A DNA stretch of 64,000 nucleotides from Bordetella parapertussis. GTDB lineage: Bacteria; Pseudomonadota; Gammaproteobacteria; Burkholderiales; Burkholderiaceae_A. The DNA lies in NCBI GenBank assembly GCA_945862305.1, contig CAMAXF010000008.1, forward strand, positions 1 through 64,000, read 5' to 3'. Both the position numbers and the translations under genes were made by a program. How positions within the stretch are numbered: position 1 is the first letter of the stretch; every line of letters begins with the position of its first letter. Below the pieces are notes generated by a model that worked only from the letters and a program-made list of their open reading frames with translations, was not told the DNA's origin and did no database searches. This document shows positions 16,841 through 25,837 of this stretch, piece after piece.

Positions 16841-18121
16841 ATGCAGCTGTTTGCCTTTGGCCTCAACCACCAGTCCGCGCCCCTGTCGATTCGGGAACGG
16901 CTTGCCTTCCCCGGCGACGCGCTGCGGGAGAACCTGCATGCCTTGCGCGGCGTGCTCTCGGGCTCGGCACCCGAACAGGCCTTGGTCTCCACCTGCAACC
17001 GCACCGAGCTCTACCTGGCCACGCCTCGGCCAGAGGAAGCGCGCGAGCAGGCCCTGGCCTGGCTCGCCCAACGCTCCCAGGTGCAGCCCGGGGAATTGAT
17101 TCATCACCTCTACCAGCATGCAGAGCCCCAGGCCGTGCGGCATGTCTTTCGCGTGGCCAGTGGCCTGGACTCCATGGTGCTCGGTGAGCCGCAGATTCTC
17201 GGCCAGTTGAAACAAGCCGCCCGCGAGGCCCATGAGGCGGGCAGCCTGGGCGTGCACCTGCACCACCTCTTCCAACGCGCCTTCTCGGTGGCCAAGGAGG
17301 TGCGCACCACCACGGAGATTGGTGCCCACTCGGTCTCGATGGCGGCGGCCGGGGTGAAGCTCGCCCAGAAGATTTTTGGTGACCTCTCCAAGACCACCAT
17401 GTTGTTCATCGGCGCAGGCGAAATGATCGACCTCTGCCTGTCGCACTTCGGGGCCCAGCAGCCCCAGCGCATCATGGTGGCCAATCGAACCGTGGCCCGC
17501 GGCGAGGCCTTGGCCCGCAAATACGGGGGCCAGGCCATGGCCCTGTCGGGCCTGCCCGACCAGCTCCACCAGTTCGACATCGTGGTGAGTTGCACGGCCA
17601 GCACCCTGCCCATCCTCGGCATGGGCTCGATCGAGAGTGCCTTGAAGAAGCGCCGTCACCGGCCCATGTTCCTGGTGGACCTCGCGGTGCCACGCGACAT
17701 CGAGGCCGAGGTGGCCGATCTTGATGATGCATTCCTCTACACCGTGGATGACCTTGGTGGCCTGGTGCGCGAGGGCGTGGAGGCACGCCAGGGTGCCGTG
17801 GTGCATGCAGAGGCCATCATCGAGAACGGTGTGCGCACCTTCTTGCAATGGAAAGAAACCCGGGAACAGGTGCCGCTGATCAAGGCCCTCACGGGCCAGC
17901 TCGAAACCATTCAGGCCCAGGAGCTTGCCGCCGCCCAGCGCCGACTGGCCAAGGGTGAGCCGGCCGAGGCCGTGCTGCAGGGCCTGGCCCATGCCCTCTC
18001 GCAGAAACTGCTGCACGGCGCCTATGCGGGGCTCTCCAGCCCCGATGCCCAGGCGCGAGACGAGGCCGCCACCGTGGTGCGGCGGCTCTTTCAGCTCGAC
18101 CCCAACCACCCGAGCGAGTAG
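16841..18121 (+). CDS. hemA: glutamyl-tRNA reductase (HemA)
   Basis: First committed enzyme of C5 tetrapyrrole synthesis: NADPH reduction of Glu-tRNA(Glu) to glutamate-1-semialdehyde. 426 residues with the catalytic Cys in STCNRTELY (about residue 51), the conserved HLFQRAFSVAKEVRTTT helix, the NADP-binding VLFIGAGEM-like segment (LFIGAGEMIDLC) and a C-terminal dimerisation domain. Followed 6 bases later by prfA and then prmC, the usual hemA-prfA-prmC arrangement, which links haem synthesis and translation termination genes in one transcript. Confidence 0.97.
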   Translation: MQLFAFGLNHQSAPLSIRERLAFPGDALRENLHALRGVLSGSAPEQALVSTCNRTELYLATPRPEEAREQALAWLAQRSQVQPGELIHHLYQHAEPQAVRHVFRVASGLDSMVLGEPQILGQLKQAAREAHEAGSLGVHLHHLFQRAFSVAKEVRTTTEIGAHSVSMAAAGVKLAQKIFGDLSKTTMLFIGAGEMIDLCLSHFGAQQPQRIMVANRTVARGEALARKYGGQAMALSGLPDQLHQFDIVVSCTASTLPILGMGSIESALKKRRHRPMFLVDLAVPRDIEAEVADLDDAFLYTVDDLGGLVREGVEARQGAVVHAEAIIENGVRTFLQWKETREQVPLIKALTGQLETIQAQELAAAQRRLAKGEPAEAVLQGLAHALSQKLLHGAYAGLSSPDAQARDEAATVVRRLFQLDPNHPSE

Positions 18122-18127
18122 GCCCAC

Positions 18128-19210
18128 ATGATGAAGCCCAGCCTGCTGGCCAAGCTGCAGCAGATCCAGACTCGCTTTGCGCTGGTGGAGGCCGAGCTCT
18201 CCAACCCCGACCTGGCCAAGCGCATGGACGACTTTCGTCGACTCTCGAAGGAACGGGCGGACCTGGTCGAGGTGGTGGCCCAGTACGAGTCCTACCTGCA
18301 GCTCGAACAGGACCTGGAGGCCGCGCAGAGCTGGCTCTCTGACCCAGAGCTCAAGGCCTTCGCCCACGATGAGACCGGGCGGCTGCGCGAGGCCATGGTC
18401 CAGGCGGGCGACGACCTGCAGCGGCTGCTGCTGCCCAAGGATCCCAACGACGAGCGCGACATCATCCTGGAGATTCGGGCCGGCACCGGCGGCGATGAGT
18501 CCGCCCTGTTCGCCGGCGACCTGCTGCGCATGTACCTGCGGTATGCCGAGCGCAACCGCTGGCATACCGAGATGCTCTCGGCCAATGCCTCAGACCTCGG
18601 CGGCTATCGGGAGGTGATTGTTCGGCTCGCAGGCCAGCGGGTGTATTCGCGCATGAAATTTGAATCGGGTGGGCACCGCGTGCAGCGCGTGCCGGCCACT
18701 GAGACCCAGGGCCGCATCCACACCTCGGCCTGCACCGTGGCCGTGCTGCCCGAGGTCGATGAGGTGGGCGAGGTGAACTTCTCGCCCGATGAACTGCGCA
18801 TCGACGTCTTCCGGGCCAGTGGTGCGGGGGGCCAGCACGTGAACAAGACCGAGTCGGCCGTTCGCATCACACACCTGCCCACAGGCATCGTGGCCGAGTG
18901 CCAGGACGACCGCAGCCAGCACAAGAACAAAGAGAAGGCCATGAAGGTCCTGGCCGCCCGCGTGCGGGACCGCGAGGTGGCGGCACAGCAGGCCCAGGAG
19001 GCCTCGGCACGAAAGCTGATGATCGGCTCGGGGGATCGGTCTGAGCGCATCCGCACCTACAATTTCCCGCAGGGCCGCATCACCGACCACCGCATCAACC
19101 TCACGCTCTACAAGATCGACCAGATCATGGACGGGGACTTGGCCGAGCTCACCAATGCGCTGGTGGCCGAGCACCAGGCGGAGCTGCTCTCGAGCCTGGC
19201 CGACGACTAA
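18128..19210 (+). CDS. prfA: peptide chain release factor 1 (RF1)
   Basis: Recognises UAA and UAG stop codons and triggers peptide release on the ribosome. 360 residues, typical. The stop-codon reading tripeptide PAT is in [11 protein letters not shown] (about 188-190), which marks RF1 rather than RF2 (SPF). The catalytic GGQ is in [16 protein letters not shown] (about 235-237). No internal frameshift of the RF2 type. Lies between hemA and prmC, whose product methylates the GGQ Gln. Confidence 0.98.
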   Translation: MMKPSLLAKLQQIQTRFALVEAELSNPDLAKRMDDFRRLSKERADLVEVVAQYESYLQLEQDLEAAQSWLSDPELKAFAHDETGRLREAMVQAGDDLQRLLLPKDPNDERDIILEIRAGTGGDESALFAGDLLRMYLRYAERNRWHTEMLSANASDLGGYREVIVRLAGQRVYSRMKFESGGHRVQRVPATETQGRIHTSACTVAVLPEVDEVGEVNFSPDELRIDVFRASGAGGQHVNKTESAVRITHLPTGIVAECQDDRSQHKNKEKAMKVLAARVRDREVAAQQAQEASARKLMIGSGDRSERIRTYNFPQGRITDHRINLTLYKIDQIMDGDLAELTNALVAEHQAELLSSLADD

Positions 19211-19224
19211 GGCTCGCGCCTCGC

Positions 19225-20064
19225 ATGGTCCTGCCCACCATGGCCCACCCCCTGCTGGCGTTGCCCACCCATGAGCAGTGGGCCCTGCTCGAGTGGGTCA
19301 CCGGCCGACCGCGCAGTTGGTTCCTGGCGCGCACACCACCAGATTGGTGGCCCAGCCTCTTGGCAGGCGAGCAGGCGCTTCTGATGCGACTTGCCGAGGC
19401 CCGTCGGGCTGGCAGGCCCTTGGCCCAGGTGCTCGGCTGGCGGGAGTTCTACGGCCGTCGATTCTGGGTCAACCCCGCGGTGCTGATTCCAAGGGCCGAG
19501 ACCGAGGGCCTGGTGGCCCAGGGGCTGGCCTGCCTCGGCACATTGCATGCGGGGGGCGGCAGAGTGCTCGACCTCGGCACGGGCTCGGGCTGCGTGGGCA
19601 TCAGCCTGGCACTCGAGGCGCCTGGCACGGTGGTGACCCTCACCGACCAATCACCGCACGCCCTCTCGGTGGCGCGGCTCAACGCCGCCTGCCTGGGGGC
19701 GCCAGTGCGCTGCTGTGTGGGTTCTTGGTTTGAGGCGCTGCCCACAGACGAGCGGTTCGACCTGATTGTGTCCAACCCCCCGTATGTGGCCAAGGATGAC
19801 CCCCACCTGCGCCAGGGAGACCTCCCCTACGAGCCCATGGCGGCCTTGGCAGGCCTGCGGCCAAACCCCACCGGGCTCGATGACCTCTCCGAGATTGTCT
19901 CGGGGGCACCGGCCCGGCTGAAACCCGATGGGTGGCTGGTGGTCGAACACGGCCATGACCAGCAGCAGGCGGTGATGGACCTCGCCCATGCTGGAGGCTT
20001 TGCCCGAGTGGAAGGGCTGGCAGACCTCGCAGGGGTGCCCAGACTGGTCCGGGCTCAACTATGA
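19225..20064 (+). CDS. prmC: peptide chain release factor N5-glutamine methyltransferase (PrmC)
   Basis: SAM-dependent methylation of the Gln in the GGQ motif of RF1 and RF2. 279 residues: N-terminal helical RF-binding domain, SAM motif VLDLGTGSGCVGISLAL (about 113-129) and the substrate motif NPPY in IVSNPPYV (about 183). The segment IPRAETEGLV matches the usual IPRPETE motif just before the methyltransferase core. ATG 19240 is an alternative start five codons in. Directly downstream of prfA. Confidence 0.95.
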   Translation: MVLPTMAHPLLALPTHEQWALLEWVTGRPRSWFLARTPPDWWPSLLAGEQALLMRLAEARRAGRPLAQVLGWREFYGRRFWVNPAVLIPRAETEGLVAQGLACLGTLHAGGGRVLDLGTGSGCVGISLALEAPGTVVTLTDQSPHALSVARLNAACLGAPVRCCVGSWFEALPTDERFDLIVSNPPYVAKDDPHLRQGDLPYEPMAALAGLRPNPTGLDDLSEIVSGAPARLKPDGWLVVEHGHDQQQAVMDLAHAGGFARVEGLADLAGVPRLVRAQL

Positions 20065-20094
20065 TGATGCTTTCAACGAAAGGAACTGTGCGAG

Positions 20095-20424
20095 ATGGAT
20101 GCTAAGGGCTTTGTGGAACAAACCGTCAATGACAACCCGGTGGTGCTCTTCATGAAGGGCTCTGCCCAGTTTCCGCAGTGTGGCTTCTCAGGGAAGGCGA
20201 TTTCCCTGCTCAAGAGTTGTGGCGTCACCCAAGTGGCCACAGTGAATGTGCTCGAGGATGAGTCGGTGCGCCAGGCCGTGAAGGAACATGCCAACTGGCC
20301 GACGATTCCTCAGCTCTATGTGAAGGGTGAGTTCATCGGTGGCAGCGACATCATGAACGAGATGTTTGAATCTGGAGAGCTGCAGCAGCTGCTCACCGAT
20401 GCTGGGGTGGTGACGAAGGCCTAA
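20095..20424 (+). CDS. grxD: monothiol glutaredoxin, Grx4 family (GrxD)
   Basis: CGFS-type glutaredoxin that binds and hands on 2Fe-2S clusters, usually with BolA proteins (a bolA homologue is at 35623). 109 residues. Active site QCGFSGKA (about residues 26-33), cis-Pro motif WPTIPQLYV and the glutathione-binding GGSDI follow the family pattern. An AAAGGA Shine-Dalgarno lies about 10 bases before the ATG, so this gene has a normal leader; TATGAT upstream at about 20059 could be its -10. Confidence 0.96.
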   Translation: MDAKGFVEQTVNDNPVVLFMKGSAQFPQCGFSGKAISLLKSCGVTQVATVNVLEDESVRQAVKEHANWPTIPQLYVKGEFIGGSDIMNEMFESGELQQLLTDAGVVTKA

Positions 20425-20435
20425 CCAAAAAGGCT

Positions 20436-20511
20436 TGGTGCCGACTATCTGACTCGAACAGATGACCTACCGCTTACAAGGCGGTTGCTCTACCAACTGA
20501 GCTAAGTCGGC
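20436..20511 (-). tRNA. tRNA-Thr (UGU)
   Basis: Reads GCCGACT...AGTCGGC as a perfect 7-bp acceptor stem on the minus strand, with encoded A-CCA at the 3' end (20436-20439). The D arm has TAGCTCAGTTGGTAGAGCA, the T loop GTTCGAGTC, and the anticodon arm ACCGC-CTTGTAA-GCGGT gives anticodon TGT. 76 bases with CCA. It lies 23 bases after the sspB stop on the same strand and may be cut from the sspA-sspB transcript. Confidence 0.97.
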
Positions 20512-20534
20512 CCGACCACAACCTGAATTGTCGC

Positions 20535-20996
20535 TTATTTCACCCGGCGAAGGGTGGGACGGCCACTGGGCGAGGGCCCGCCCGCGGGCGGTGCAGGCGG
20601 CGAGGGAGGCTCGTCGTCTGCGTCACCCACGCTGCTCGGGGCCAAGGTCTCAGAAGACACTGACACCAGTTCTGCAGGCGGTTTGCTCACCTCGAAGGCC
20701 ATGCCATGGCCTGTTTCCTTGGCATAGATGGCCGTGACCTGCGCAATGGGCACCCAGATCTCTTCGGCCACACCAGAGAAGCGCGCCGTGAAGCTGACCT
20801 CGGTGTTGGTGAGCTGCAGCCGGTGGGTGGCCAGGGCGCTGATGTTGAGCACGATCTCGCCGTTGCGAACATGGGCCCGTGGCACGCGGGTGTGCTCGTC
20901 CACCGAGACGGCCAGGTAGGGCGTGAGGCCGTTGTCGGTGCACCACTCATAGAGGGCCCGAATGAGGTAAGGCTTGGTAGACGTCTGCTCTGACAT
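20535..20996 (-). CDS. sspB: ClpXP protease specificity-enhancing factor (SspB)
   Basis: Adaptor that delivers ssrA-tagged proteins to ClpXP. 153 residues: a folded substrate-binding domain (about 1-108, including PYLIRALYEWCTDNGLTPYL and ISALATHRLQLTN), then a flexible acidic and Pro-rich tail, ending in RPTLRRVK, the short motif that contacts ClpX. Preceded by sspA in the same orientation, as in other proteobacteria, and followed by tRNA-Thr. Confidence 0.95.
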   Translation of the reverse strand: MSEQTSTKPYLIRALYEWCTDNGLTPYLAVSVDEHTRVPRAHVRNGEIVLNISALATHRLQLTNTEVSFTARFSGVAEEIWVPIAQVTAIYAKETGHGMAFEVSKPPAELVSVSSETLAPSSVGDADDEPPSPPAPPAGGPSPSGRPTLRRVK

Positions 20997-21017
20997 GCGA
21001 TGGGTTCGAACGCTGAA

Positions 21018-21617
21018 TCAGCGGCGCATGACCTTTTCAGACGGCGTGAGCGCCTCGAAGAAGGCCGGCCGCGCAAAGATGCGCTCGGCGTACTTGAGCA
21101 CGGGGGCAGCTGCCTTGGGCAGGTCGATGCCGTAGTGATCCAGGCGCCAGAGCAATGGCGCAAGCGCCACGTCGATCATCGAAAAGTCTTCGCCCATCAT
21201 GAACTTGGACTTCGCCACCACGGGGGCCAATTGCGAGAGACGATCGCGAACGGTGGCACGGGCTTTGTCCACCTTCTTGGCATCCTGGCGCTCGAGGGTG
21301 TCGACGTGAATGAAGACCTCGCGCTCAAAGTTGAGCAGCAGCAGGCGGGCCCGAGCCCGCTGGACCGGGTCGGCGGGCATGAGCTGGGGGTGGGGAAAGC
21401 GCTCGTCGATGTACTCGTTGATGATGTTGGACTCGTAGAGGATGAGGTCGCGCTCGACGAGGATGGGCACCTGCCCATAGGGGTTCATGACATTGATGTC
21501 TTCGGGCTTGTTGAAGAGGTCTACATCGCGGATCTCGAAATCCATGCCCTTCTCAAAGAGCACGAACCGACAGCGCTGGCTAAAGGGGCAGGTGGTGCCG
21601 GAGTAAAGAACCATCAT
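21018..21617 (-). CDS. sspA: stringent starvation protein A (SspA)
   Basis: RNA polymerase-associated protein of glutathione S-transferase fold, linked to stationary-phase and acid stress responses. 199 residues: thioredoxin-like N-terminal domain (LYSGTTCPFSQRCRFVLFEKG, NPYGQVPILVERDLILYES) and a helical C-terminal domain. GGAG with useful spacing precedes the ATG at 21617. An intrinsic terminator ends only about 14 bases upstream of the start codon, leaving little room for a promoter after it. sspB follows. Confidence 0.95.
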   Translation of the reverse strand: MMVLYSGTTCPFSQRCRFVLFEKGMDFEIRDVDLFNKPEDINVMNPYGQVPILVERDLILYESNIINEYIDERFPHPQLMPADPVQRARARLLLLNFEREVFIHVDTLERQDAKKVDKARATVRDRLSQLAPVVAKSKFMMGEDFSMIDVALAPLLWRLDHYGIDLPKAAAPVLKYAERIFARPAFFEALTPSEKVMRR

Positions 21618-21631
21618 GTAGGAGTCTCCTC

Positions 21632-21667
21632 AAAAAAATTTGGGCAGACCCCCGAAGGGGCCCGCCC
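21632..21667 (-). terminator. intrinsic terminator between petC and sspA
   Basis: On the minus strand, GGGC-gg-GGCCCC-type stem with a TTCG tetraloop (stem over 21642-21667, one G-T pair, small internal loop), then AAA and seven T (21632-21638). It ends the petABC transcript. The sspA Shine-Dalgarno begins right after the T-tract. Confidence 0.85.
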
Positions 21668-21699
21668 GTTGAATGTGGCCAAGCCGTTTGTCGCCGTGC

Positions 21700-22398
21700 T
21701 TACTTGATGTCTTTCCAGAACGCGGCATTCAGGCGCCAGGCAAAGACGAAGAAGAGGGCGAGGAAGAGCAACACCCAGACACCCACCTGTTTGCGGGTCT
21801 GGGCCACGGGTTCAGCCACCCAGACCAGGAAGCCGGTGAGGTCTGCCACCAGGTTGTCGTAATCCGATTTGGGCAGTGTCTTTTGCAATTCCCATAACAC
21901 GTGCGGCATGCCGACCGCCGGATACACCTTGTTATTCCAGCCCGTGGGGCGGGCAGTGTCTTCGTAGTACGTGCGCATGTAGGTGTAGATCCAGTCGCCA
22001 CCAGTGCCCGCGCCGGATGAACGCGAACGGGCCGTCAGCGAGAGGTCGGGCGGGGCCTTTCCGAACCATTCCTTGGCACCCTTGAGTGGCAGGGTGGTGA
22101 GGATGGGGTCTCCGAACTTGGCCTGGGTGAGCATGAGGTTGCCCTTGATCTGCTCTTCCGAGAGACCGAGGTCGCGCAGCTTGTTGTAGCGCACCTGCGA
22201 GATGCTGTGGCAGCCCAGGCAGTAATTCATGAAGACCTTGGCGCCATTTTGAAGGGCCGCCACATCGTTGACCTTGGTGACAGGGAAGGTGTCGAGCGCC
22301 ACCGAGGGGCCAGCGGCCAGGACAACTGGCGCGGACACCAGGCCGGACAAAGCCGTGGCCATCACGGCCAGTCGACGCAGAAAGTTGGAAGTGGTCAT
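21700..22398 (-). CDS. petC: cytochrome c1 of the bc1 complex (PetC)
   Basis: Haem c subunit that passes electrons from the Rieske protein to soluble cytochrome c. 232 residues from ATG 22398: signal peptide (about 1-27, ending VLAA), haem-binding CLGCH (about residue 56), the PPDLSL segment, the distal Met region (VGMPHVLWE) and a C-terminal membrane anchor (VGVWVLLFLALFFVFAW). A TTG at 22422 is open upstream but unlikely. Last gene of petA-petB-petC, all on the minus strand; the intrinsic terminator follows. Confidence 0.95.
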   Translation of the reverse strand: MTTSNFLRRLAVMATALSGLVSAPVVLAAGPSVALDTFPVTKVNDVAALQNGAKVFMNYCLGCHSISQVRYNKLRDLGLSEEQIKGNLMLTQAKFGDPILTTLPLKGAKEWFGKAPPDLSLTARSRSSGAGTGGDWIYTYMRTYYEDTARPTGWNNKVYPAVGMPHVLWELQKTLPKSDYDNLVADLTGFLVWVAEPVAQTRKQVGVWVLLFLALFFVFAWRLNAAFWKDIK

Positions 22399-22418
22399 GG
22401 TCGAGAGTCGCTCAAGAA

Positions 22419-23822
22419 TCAATGGGGCTGGAATACAACGCGCTCGGGCACCTGCTTGAACTCACCCAAGGGCGTCCAGAGCGGCATGAGCATGAAGAAG
22501 GCGAAGTAATAGATGGTGCCAAGCTGCGACACGATCTGGCCCACCGGGGTTGGTGGCAGCACGCCCAGGTAGCCGAGCACGAAGAAGTTCGCCACGAAGA
22601 TGCCGTAGAGCCACTTCTGCCAGCTCGGCCGATACCGAATGGACTTCACTGGGGATTTGTCGAGCCAGGGCAGGAAGAACATGATGATCACCGCGCCACC
22701 CATGACGGCCACGCCCCAGAACTTGGCATCGAGCAGACGAAAGAGAATGGCCAGAACCAGCATGGCGCCCACGCCGCCGAAGGCCACCAGGCTGCCCGGC
22801 TTGAAGCGCCAAAAGCCATAGGCACCGATGAGGGCCGCTGCCACGAAGACCCAGGTGAAGACATCGGTCACGGCCCGCAGCATGGAGTAATACGGCGTGA
22901 AGTACCAGACGGGCGCAATGTGTGGCGGCGTGACCAAGGGGTCGGCCGGAATGAAGTTGTTGTACTCCAGGAAATAGCCGCCCAATTCCGGCGCGAAAAA
23001 GACCACCGCGGCAAAGATGAAGGCAAAGCCCGCAAAGCCCACGATGTCGTGCACGGTGTAATAGGGATGGAAGGGAATGCCATCCAAGGGAATGCCGTTG
23101 GAATCCTTCTTGGCCTTGATCTCCACGCCATCGGGGTTGTTCGAGCCCACCTCGTGCAGCGCAATGATGTGGGCAGCCACGAGACCCACCAGCACCAAGG
23201 GCAGCGCAATCACGTGGAAGGCAAAGAAGCGGTTCAGGGTGGCGTCGCCCACCACAAAGTCACCACGCACCCAGACGGCGAGGTCGGGCCCGATGAGGGG
23301 AATGGCGGCGAACAGGTTCACGATGACCTGGGCACCCCAGTACGACATCTGACCCCAGGGAAGCAGGTAGCCAAAGAAGGCTTCCGCCATGAGGACCAAG
23401 AAGATGAGGCAGCCGAAGATCCAGATGAGTTCGCGTGGCTCACGGTAGGAGCCGTACATGAGGCCGCGGAACATGTGCAGGAAGACCACGACAAAGAAGG
23501 CCGAGGCGCCGGTGGAGTGCATGTAGCGAATGAGCCAGCCAAAGGGCACCTCTCGCATGATGTATTCCACACTGGCAAAGGCCACTGGAATGCCGGCCGC
23601 ATTGAGGGAGGCGTCGGGCTTGTAGTGCATGACCAAAAAGATGCCGGTGACAATTTGAAGCACCAGCACAAGCATGGCCAGGCTGCCGAAGAAGTACCAG
23701 AAGTTGAAGTTCTTGGGCGCGTAGTACTCAGAGAGGTGCGTCTTGTAGAGGGAGATCAGGGGGAACCGGCGATCGACCCAGCCGAGTAAGCCCGTGGCCT
23801 GCACAACTTTTTCCGCTGCCAT
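22419..23822 (-). CDS. petB: cytochrome b of the bc1 complex (PetB)
   Basis: Membrane core subunit of ubiquinol-cytochrome c reductase, with the Qo and Qi sites and two b haems. 467 residues, about eight to nine transmembrane segments, with haem-ligand His in the IRYMHSTGASAFF and AFHVIALPLVLVGLVAAHI segments, and the Qo-site region PADPLVTPPHI (the usual PEWY region is close by as PVWYF). AAGGA lies before the ATG. Lies between petA and petC; the three together make complex III. Confidence 0.97.
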   Translation of the reverse strand: MAAEKVVQATGLLGWVDRRFPLISLYKTHLSEYYAPKNFNFWYFFGSLAMLVLVLQIVTGIFLVMHYKPDASLNAAGIPVAFASVEYIMREVPFGWLIRYMHSTGASAFFVVVFLHMFRGLMYGSYREPRELIWIFGCLIFLVLMAEAFFGYLLPWGQMSYWGAQVIVNLFAAIPLIGPDLAVWVRGDFVVGDATLNRFFAFHVIALPLVLVGLVAAHIIALHEVGSNNPDGVEIKAKKDSNGIPLDGIPFHPYYTVHDIVGFAGFAFIFAAVVFFAPELGGYFLEYNNFIPADPLVTPPHIAPVWYFTPYYSMLRAVTDVFTWVFVAAALIGAYGFWRFKPGSLVAFGGVGAMLVLAILFRLLDAKFWGVAVMGGAVIIMFFLPWLDKSPVKSIRYRPSWQKWLYGIFVANFFVLGYLGVLPPTPVGQIVSQLGTIYYFAFFMLMPLWTPLGEFKQVPERVVFQPH

Positions 23823-23852
23823 GACAGATGTCCTTTGTTGAAAAATCTAAAT

Positions 23853-24524
23853 TTAAGCTTCGCCCTGCTCGTCTTTCCCGATGACCACACGGGAATCTGA
23901 GAGATACATGTGCCGGGGCACCTCGAGATTGTCTGGCGCGGGCTTGTTGGCAAACACGCGGCCGGAGATGTCGAAGGTGGAGCCGTGGCAGGGGCAGAAG
24001 AAGCCTGTTTTCCAGTCGGCCGAGATGCCAGAGGCCGAGCCACCCTCGAACTTGGGCACGGGCGAGCAGCCCAGGTGAGTGCAAATGCCCACCGTGATGA
24101 GGAACTCAGGCTTGATGGAGCGGTGCTCGTTTTTGGCGTAATCCGGAACGGGGTAATCCTTGCGATCGGAGTTTGGGTCGGCGAGCTGGCTCTCGGTGCC
24201 CTTCAGGCTGGCGAGCATCTCGGAGGTGCGACGAACGATCCAGACCGGTTTGCCACGCCATTCGACGATCTTCACGCCGCCGGGGGCGATGTCGGCGATG
24301 TCGACCTCGACGGGAGCGCCGGCCGACTTGGCCTTCTCAGACGGGGCCATCGAGATGAGGAAGGGCAGGCCAACGGCTGCACCCACCACACCACCCGCGG
24401 CACCGCAGGTGATCATCCAGTTGCGGCGGTTGGGCTCGGGCCCTTGCGGCATGGAGAAAGAGGCACCAGACGTGATCTCGGAAGCCAGGCCGAGTGGCGG
24501 CTTGGCGGCATTCTGCTCAGACAT
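23853..24524 (-). CDS. petA: Rieske iron-sulfur subunit of the bc1 complex (PetA)
   Basis: 2Fe-2S protein that takes an electron from ubiquinol at the Qo site. 223 residues. N-terminal twin Arg and hydrophobic anchor (NRRNWMITCGAAGG, about 32-55) suggest Tat export, fitting the tat genes 1.4 kb away. Cluster ligands are CTHLGC (about 143-148) and CPCHGS (about 176-181). Start at 24524 (MSEQNAAKPPL) has GAGGAG eight bases upstream; the longer open frame is not supported. First gene of petABC. Confidence 0.96.
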   Translation of the reverse strand: MSEQNAAKPPLGLASEITSGASFSMPQGPEPNRRNWMITCGAAGGVVGAAVGLPFLISMAPSEKAKSAGAPVEVDIADIAPGGVKIVEWRGKPVWIVRRTSEMLASLKGTESQLADPNSDRKDYPVPDYAKNEHRSIKPEFLITVGICTHLGCSPVPKFEGGSASGISADWKTGFFCPCHGSTFDISGRVFANKPAPDNLEVPRHMYLSDSRVVIGKDEQGEA

Positions 24525-24621
24525 TCGAAAGACTCCTCGGCCCGGCCTTGGGCGACTTGGTTTCAAACTTCGATTCAAGGGAACCTCTTATTTTAGCCCA
24601 ACCAAGCCCCTGGGTTCCAGC

Positions 24622-24627
24622 CATAAT
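24622..24627 (+). promoter_or_regulatory. -10-like CATAAT before the DegS-like gene
   Basis: CATAAT lies 10 bases before the ATG at 24638 and overlaps an in-frame ATG at 24626. No Shine-Dalgarno precedes either ATG. If this is the -10, transcription begins near 24634 and translation from 24638 with almost no leader. Confidence 0.35.
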
Positions 24628-24637
24628 GCCTTTTCAC

Positions 24638-25837
24638 ATGATCAAACGTCTCTGGCTGCTCTTCGCGCAGGCCACCACCCTGGCCTTGGCGGTCCTGTTC
24701 GTCCTCAGCACGCTCAAGCCCCATTGGCTGCCCAGCCTCTCGGGCCTGGGCATGTCGGACCAGCAGGTGAGCCTGCGTGGCGACGCCTCCCAACCCGCCA
24801 GCGTGCTCCAGAGCGAGGCCACCCCGCCGGCCAGCAGCCTGCGGGAGGCGGCGGCCCGGGCCATGCCGGCGGTGGTCTATGTCTTCACCACCCAGCGCCA
24901 GGCCCAGGCCCCTCACCCCTTCCTGAATGACCCTTTGTTCCGGCGGTTCTTTGGGGACCAGTTCGGGGAGCCCCGGGGGCAAGGCCAGGAGCAGGTGGGC
25001 CTGGGCTCCGGCGTGATCGTCAGCCCCGAGGGCTATGTGCTCACCAACCACCATGTGATCGAGACGGCTGAACAGATTGAGGTGGCCCTGGCCGATGGCC
25101 GGCGCGCCCAGGCCCGTGTGGTGGGCACCGACCCCGAGACCGACCTGGCCGTGCTGCGCATTCGGCTCGACAACCTGCCCGTGATTCGCTTTGGCAAACC
25201 CGCGGAAATGCGGGTGGGCGACACCGTGCTGGCCATTGGAAACCCCTTCGGCGTGGGGCTGACCGTGACCCAGGGCATCGTGAGCGCTGTGGGCCGCAAA
25301 CAGTTGCGGCTCAGCACCTTCGAGAACTTCATTCAGACCGATGCCGCCATCAACCCCGGCAACTCTGGTGGTGCCTTGGTCGATGCCAATGGAAACCTCA
25401 TCGGCATCAACACGGCCATCTACTCCCGCTCAGGCGGCAGCATGGGCATTGGCTTTGCCATCTCGGCCGACATGGCCAAGGACGTCATGGAAAGCCTGAT
25501 CCGCTCTGGCCGAGTGAGCCGCGGTTTCATTGGGGTTGAGCTGCAGGATGTAAATGCCGACATCGCCGAGAGCTTCCAACTGCCCAGTGCCGAGGGCAGC
25601 ATCATTGCGGGTGTGGTGCGCGGTGGGCCTGCCGACCGGGGCGGCATGAAGGTGGGCGATGTGGTGGTGGGCGTGAATGCCGAGAAGGTGCGCAACCAGG
25701 CTGACCTGCTCTCGAATGTGGCCGCGATTGCGCCGGGCAACAAGGCCACCTTCAAGGTGATTCGCCAAGGCAAGCCCGCCGAGCTGGTGATCACCGTGGC
25801 CGAGCGGCCCGCACCGCGGATGCCACGACCGCAGTAA
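24638..25837 (+). CDS. membrane-anchored trypsin-like serine protease (HtrA family, DegS/AlgW-like)
   Basis: Periplasmic quality-control protease. 399 residues: an N-terminal transmembrane anchor (about 4-24), the protease domain with catalytic His in TNHHVIE (about 138), Asp in ETDLAVL (about 168) and Ser in NPGNSGGALVD (about 242), and one PDZ domain (about 285-385). A single PDZ plus a membrane anchor suggests the DegS/AlgW type, which senses misfolded outer-membrane proteins and starts sigma-E signalling, rather than DegP with two PDZ domains; no rseA or rpoE gene is nearby to prove this. ATG 24626 is an alternative start. Divergent from petABC and convergent with tatC. Confidence 0.9.
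   Translation: MIKRLWLLFAQATTLALAVLFVLSTLKPHWLPSLSGLGMSDQQVSLRGDASQPASVLQSEATPPASSLREAAARAMPAVVYVFTTQRQAQAPHPFLNDPLFRRFFGDQFGEPRGQGQEQVGLGSGVIVSPEGYVLTNHHVIETAEQIEVALADGRRAQARVVGTDPETDLAVLRIRLDNLPVIRFGKPAEMRVGDTVLAIGNPFGVGLTVTQGIVSAVGRKQLRLSTFENFIQTDAAINPGNSGGALVDANGNLIGINTAIYSRSGGSMGIGFAISADMAKDVMESLIRSGRVSRGFIGVELQDVNADIAESFQLPSAEGSIIAGVVRGGPADRGGMKVGDVVVGVNAEKVRNQADLLSNVAAIAPGNKATFKVIRQGKPAELVITVAERPAPRMPRPQ

Noticed and set aside
16163..18565. 800-codon open frame on the minus strand
   Set aside because: It runs antisense across the response regulator, hemA and prfA, all of which are clear genes. No domain seen, so treated as a codon-usage shadow.
22422..23789. 455-codon open frame opposite petB
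   Set aside because: Highly charged translation rich in His and Glu, the mirror of a hydrophobic membrane protein gene. No support as a gene.
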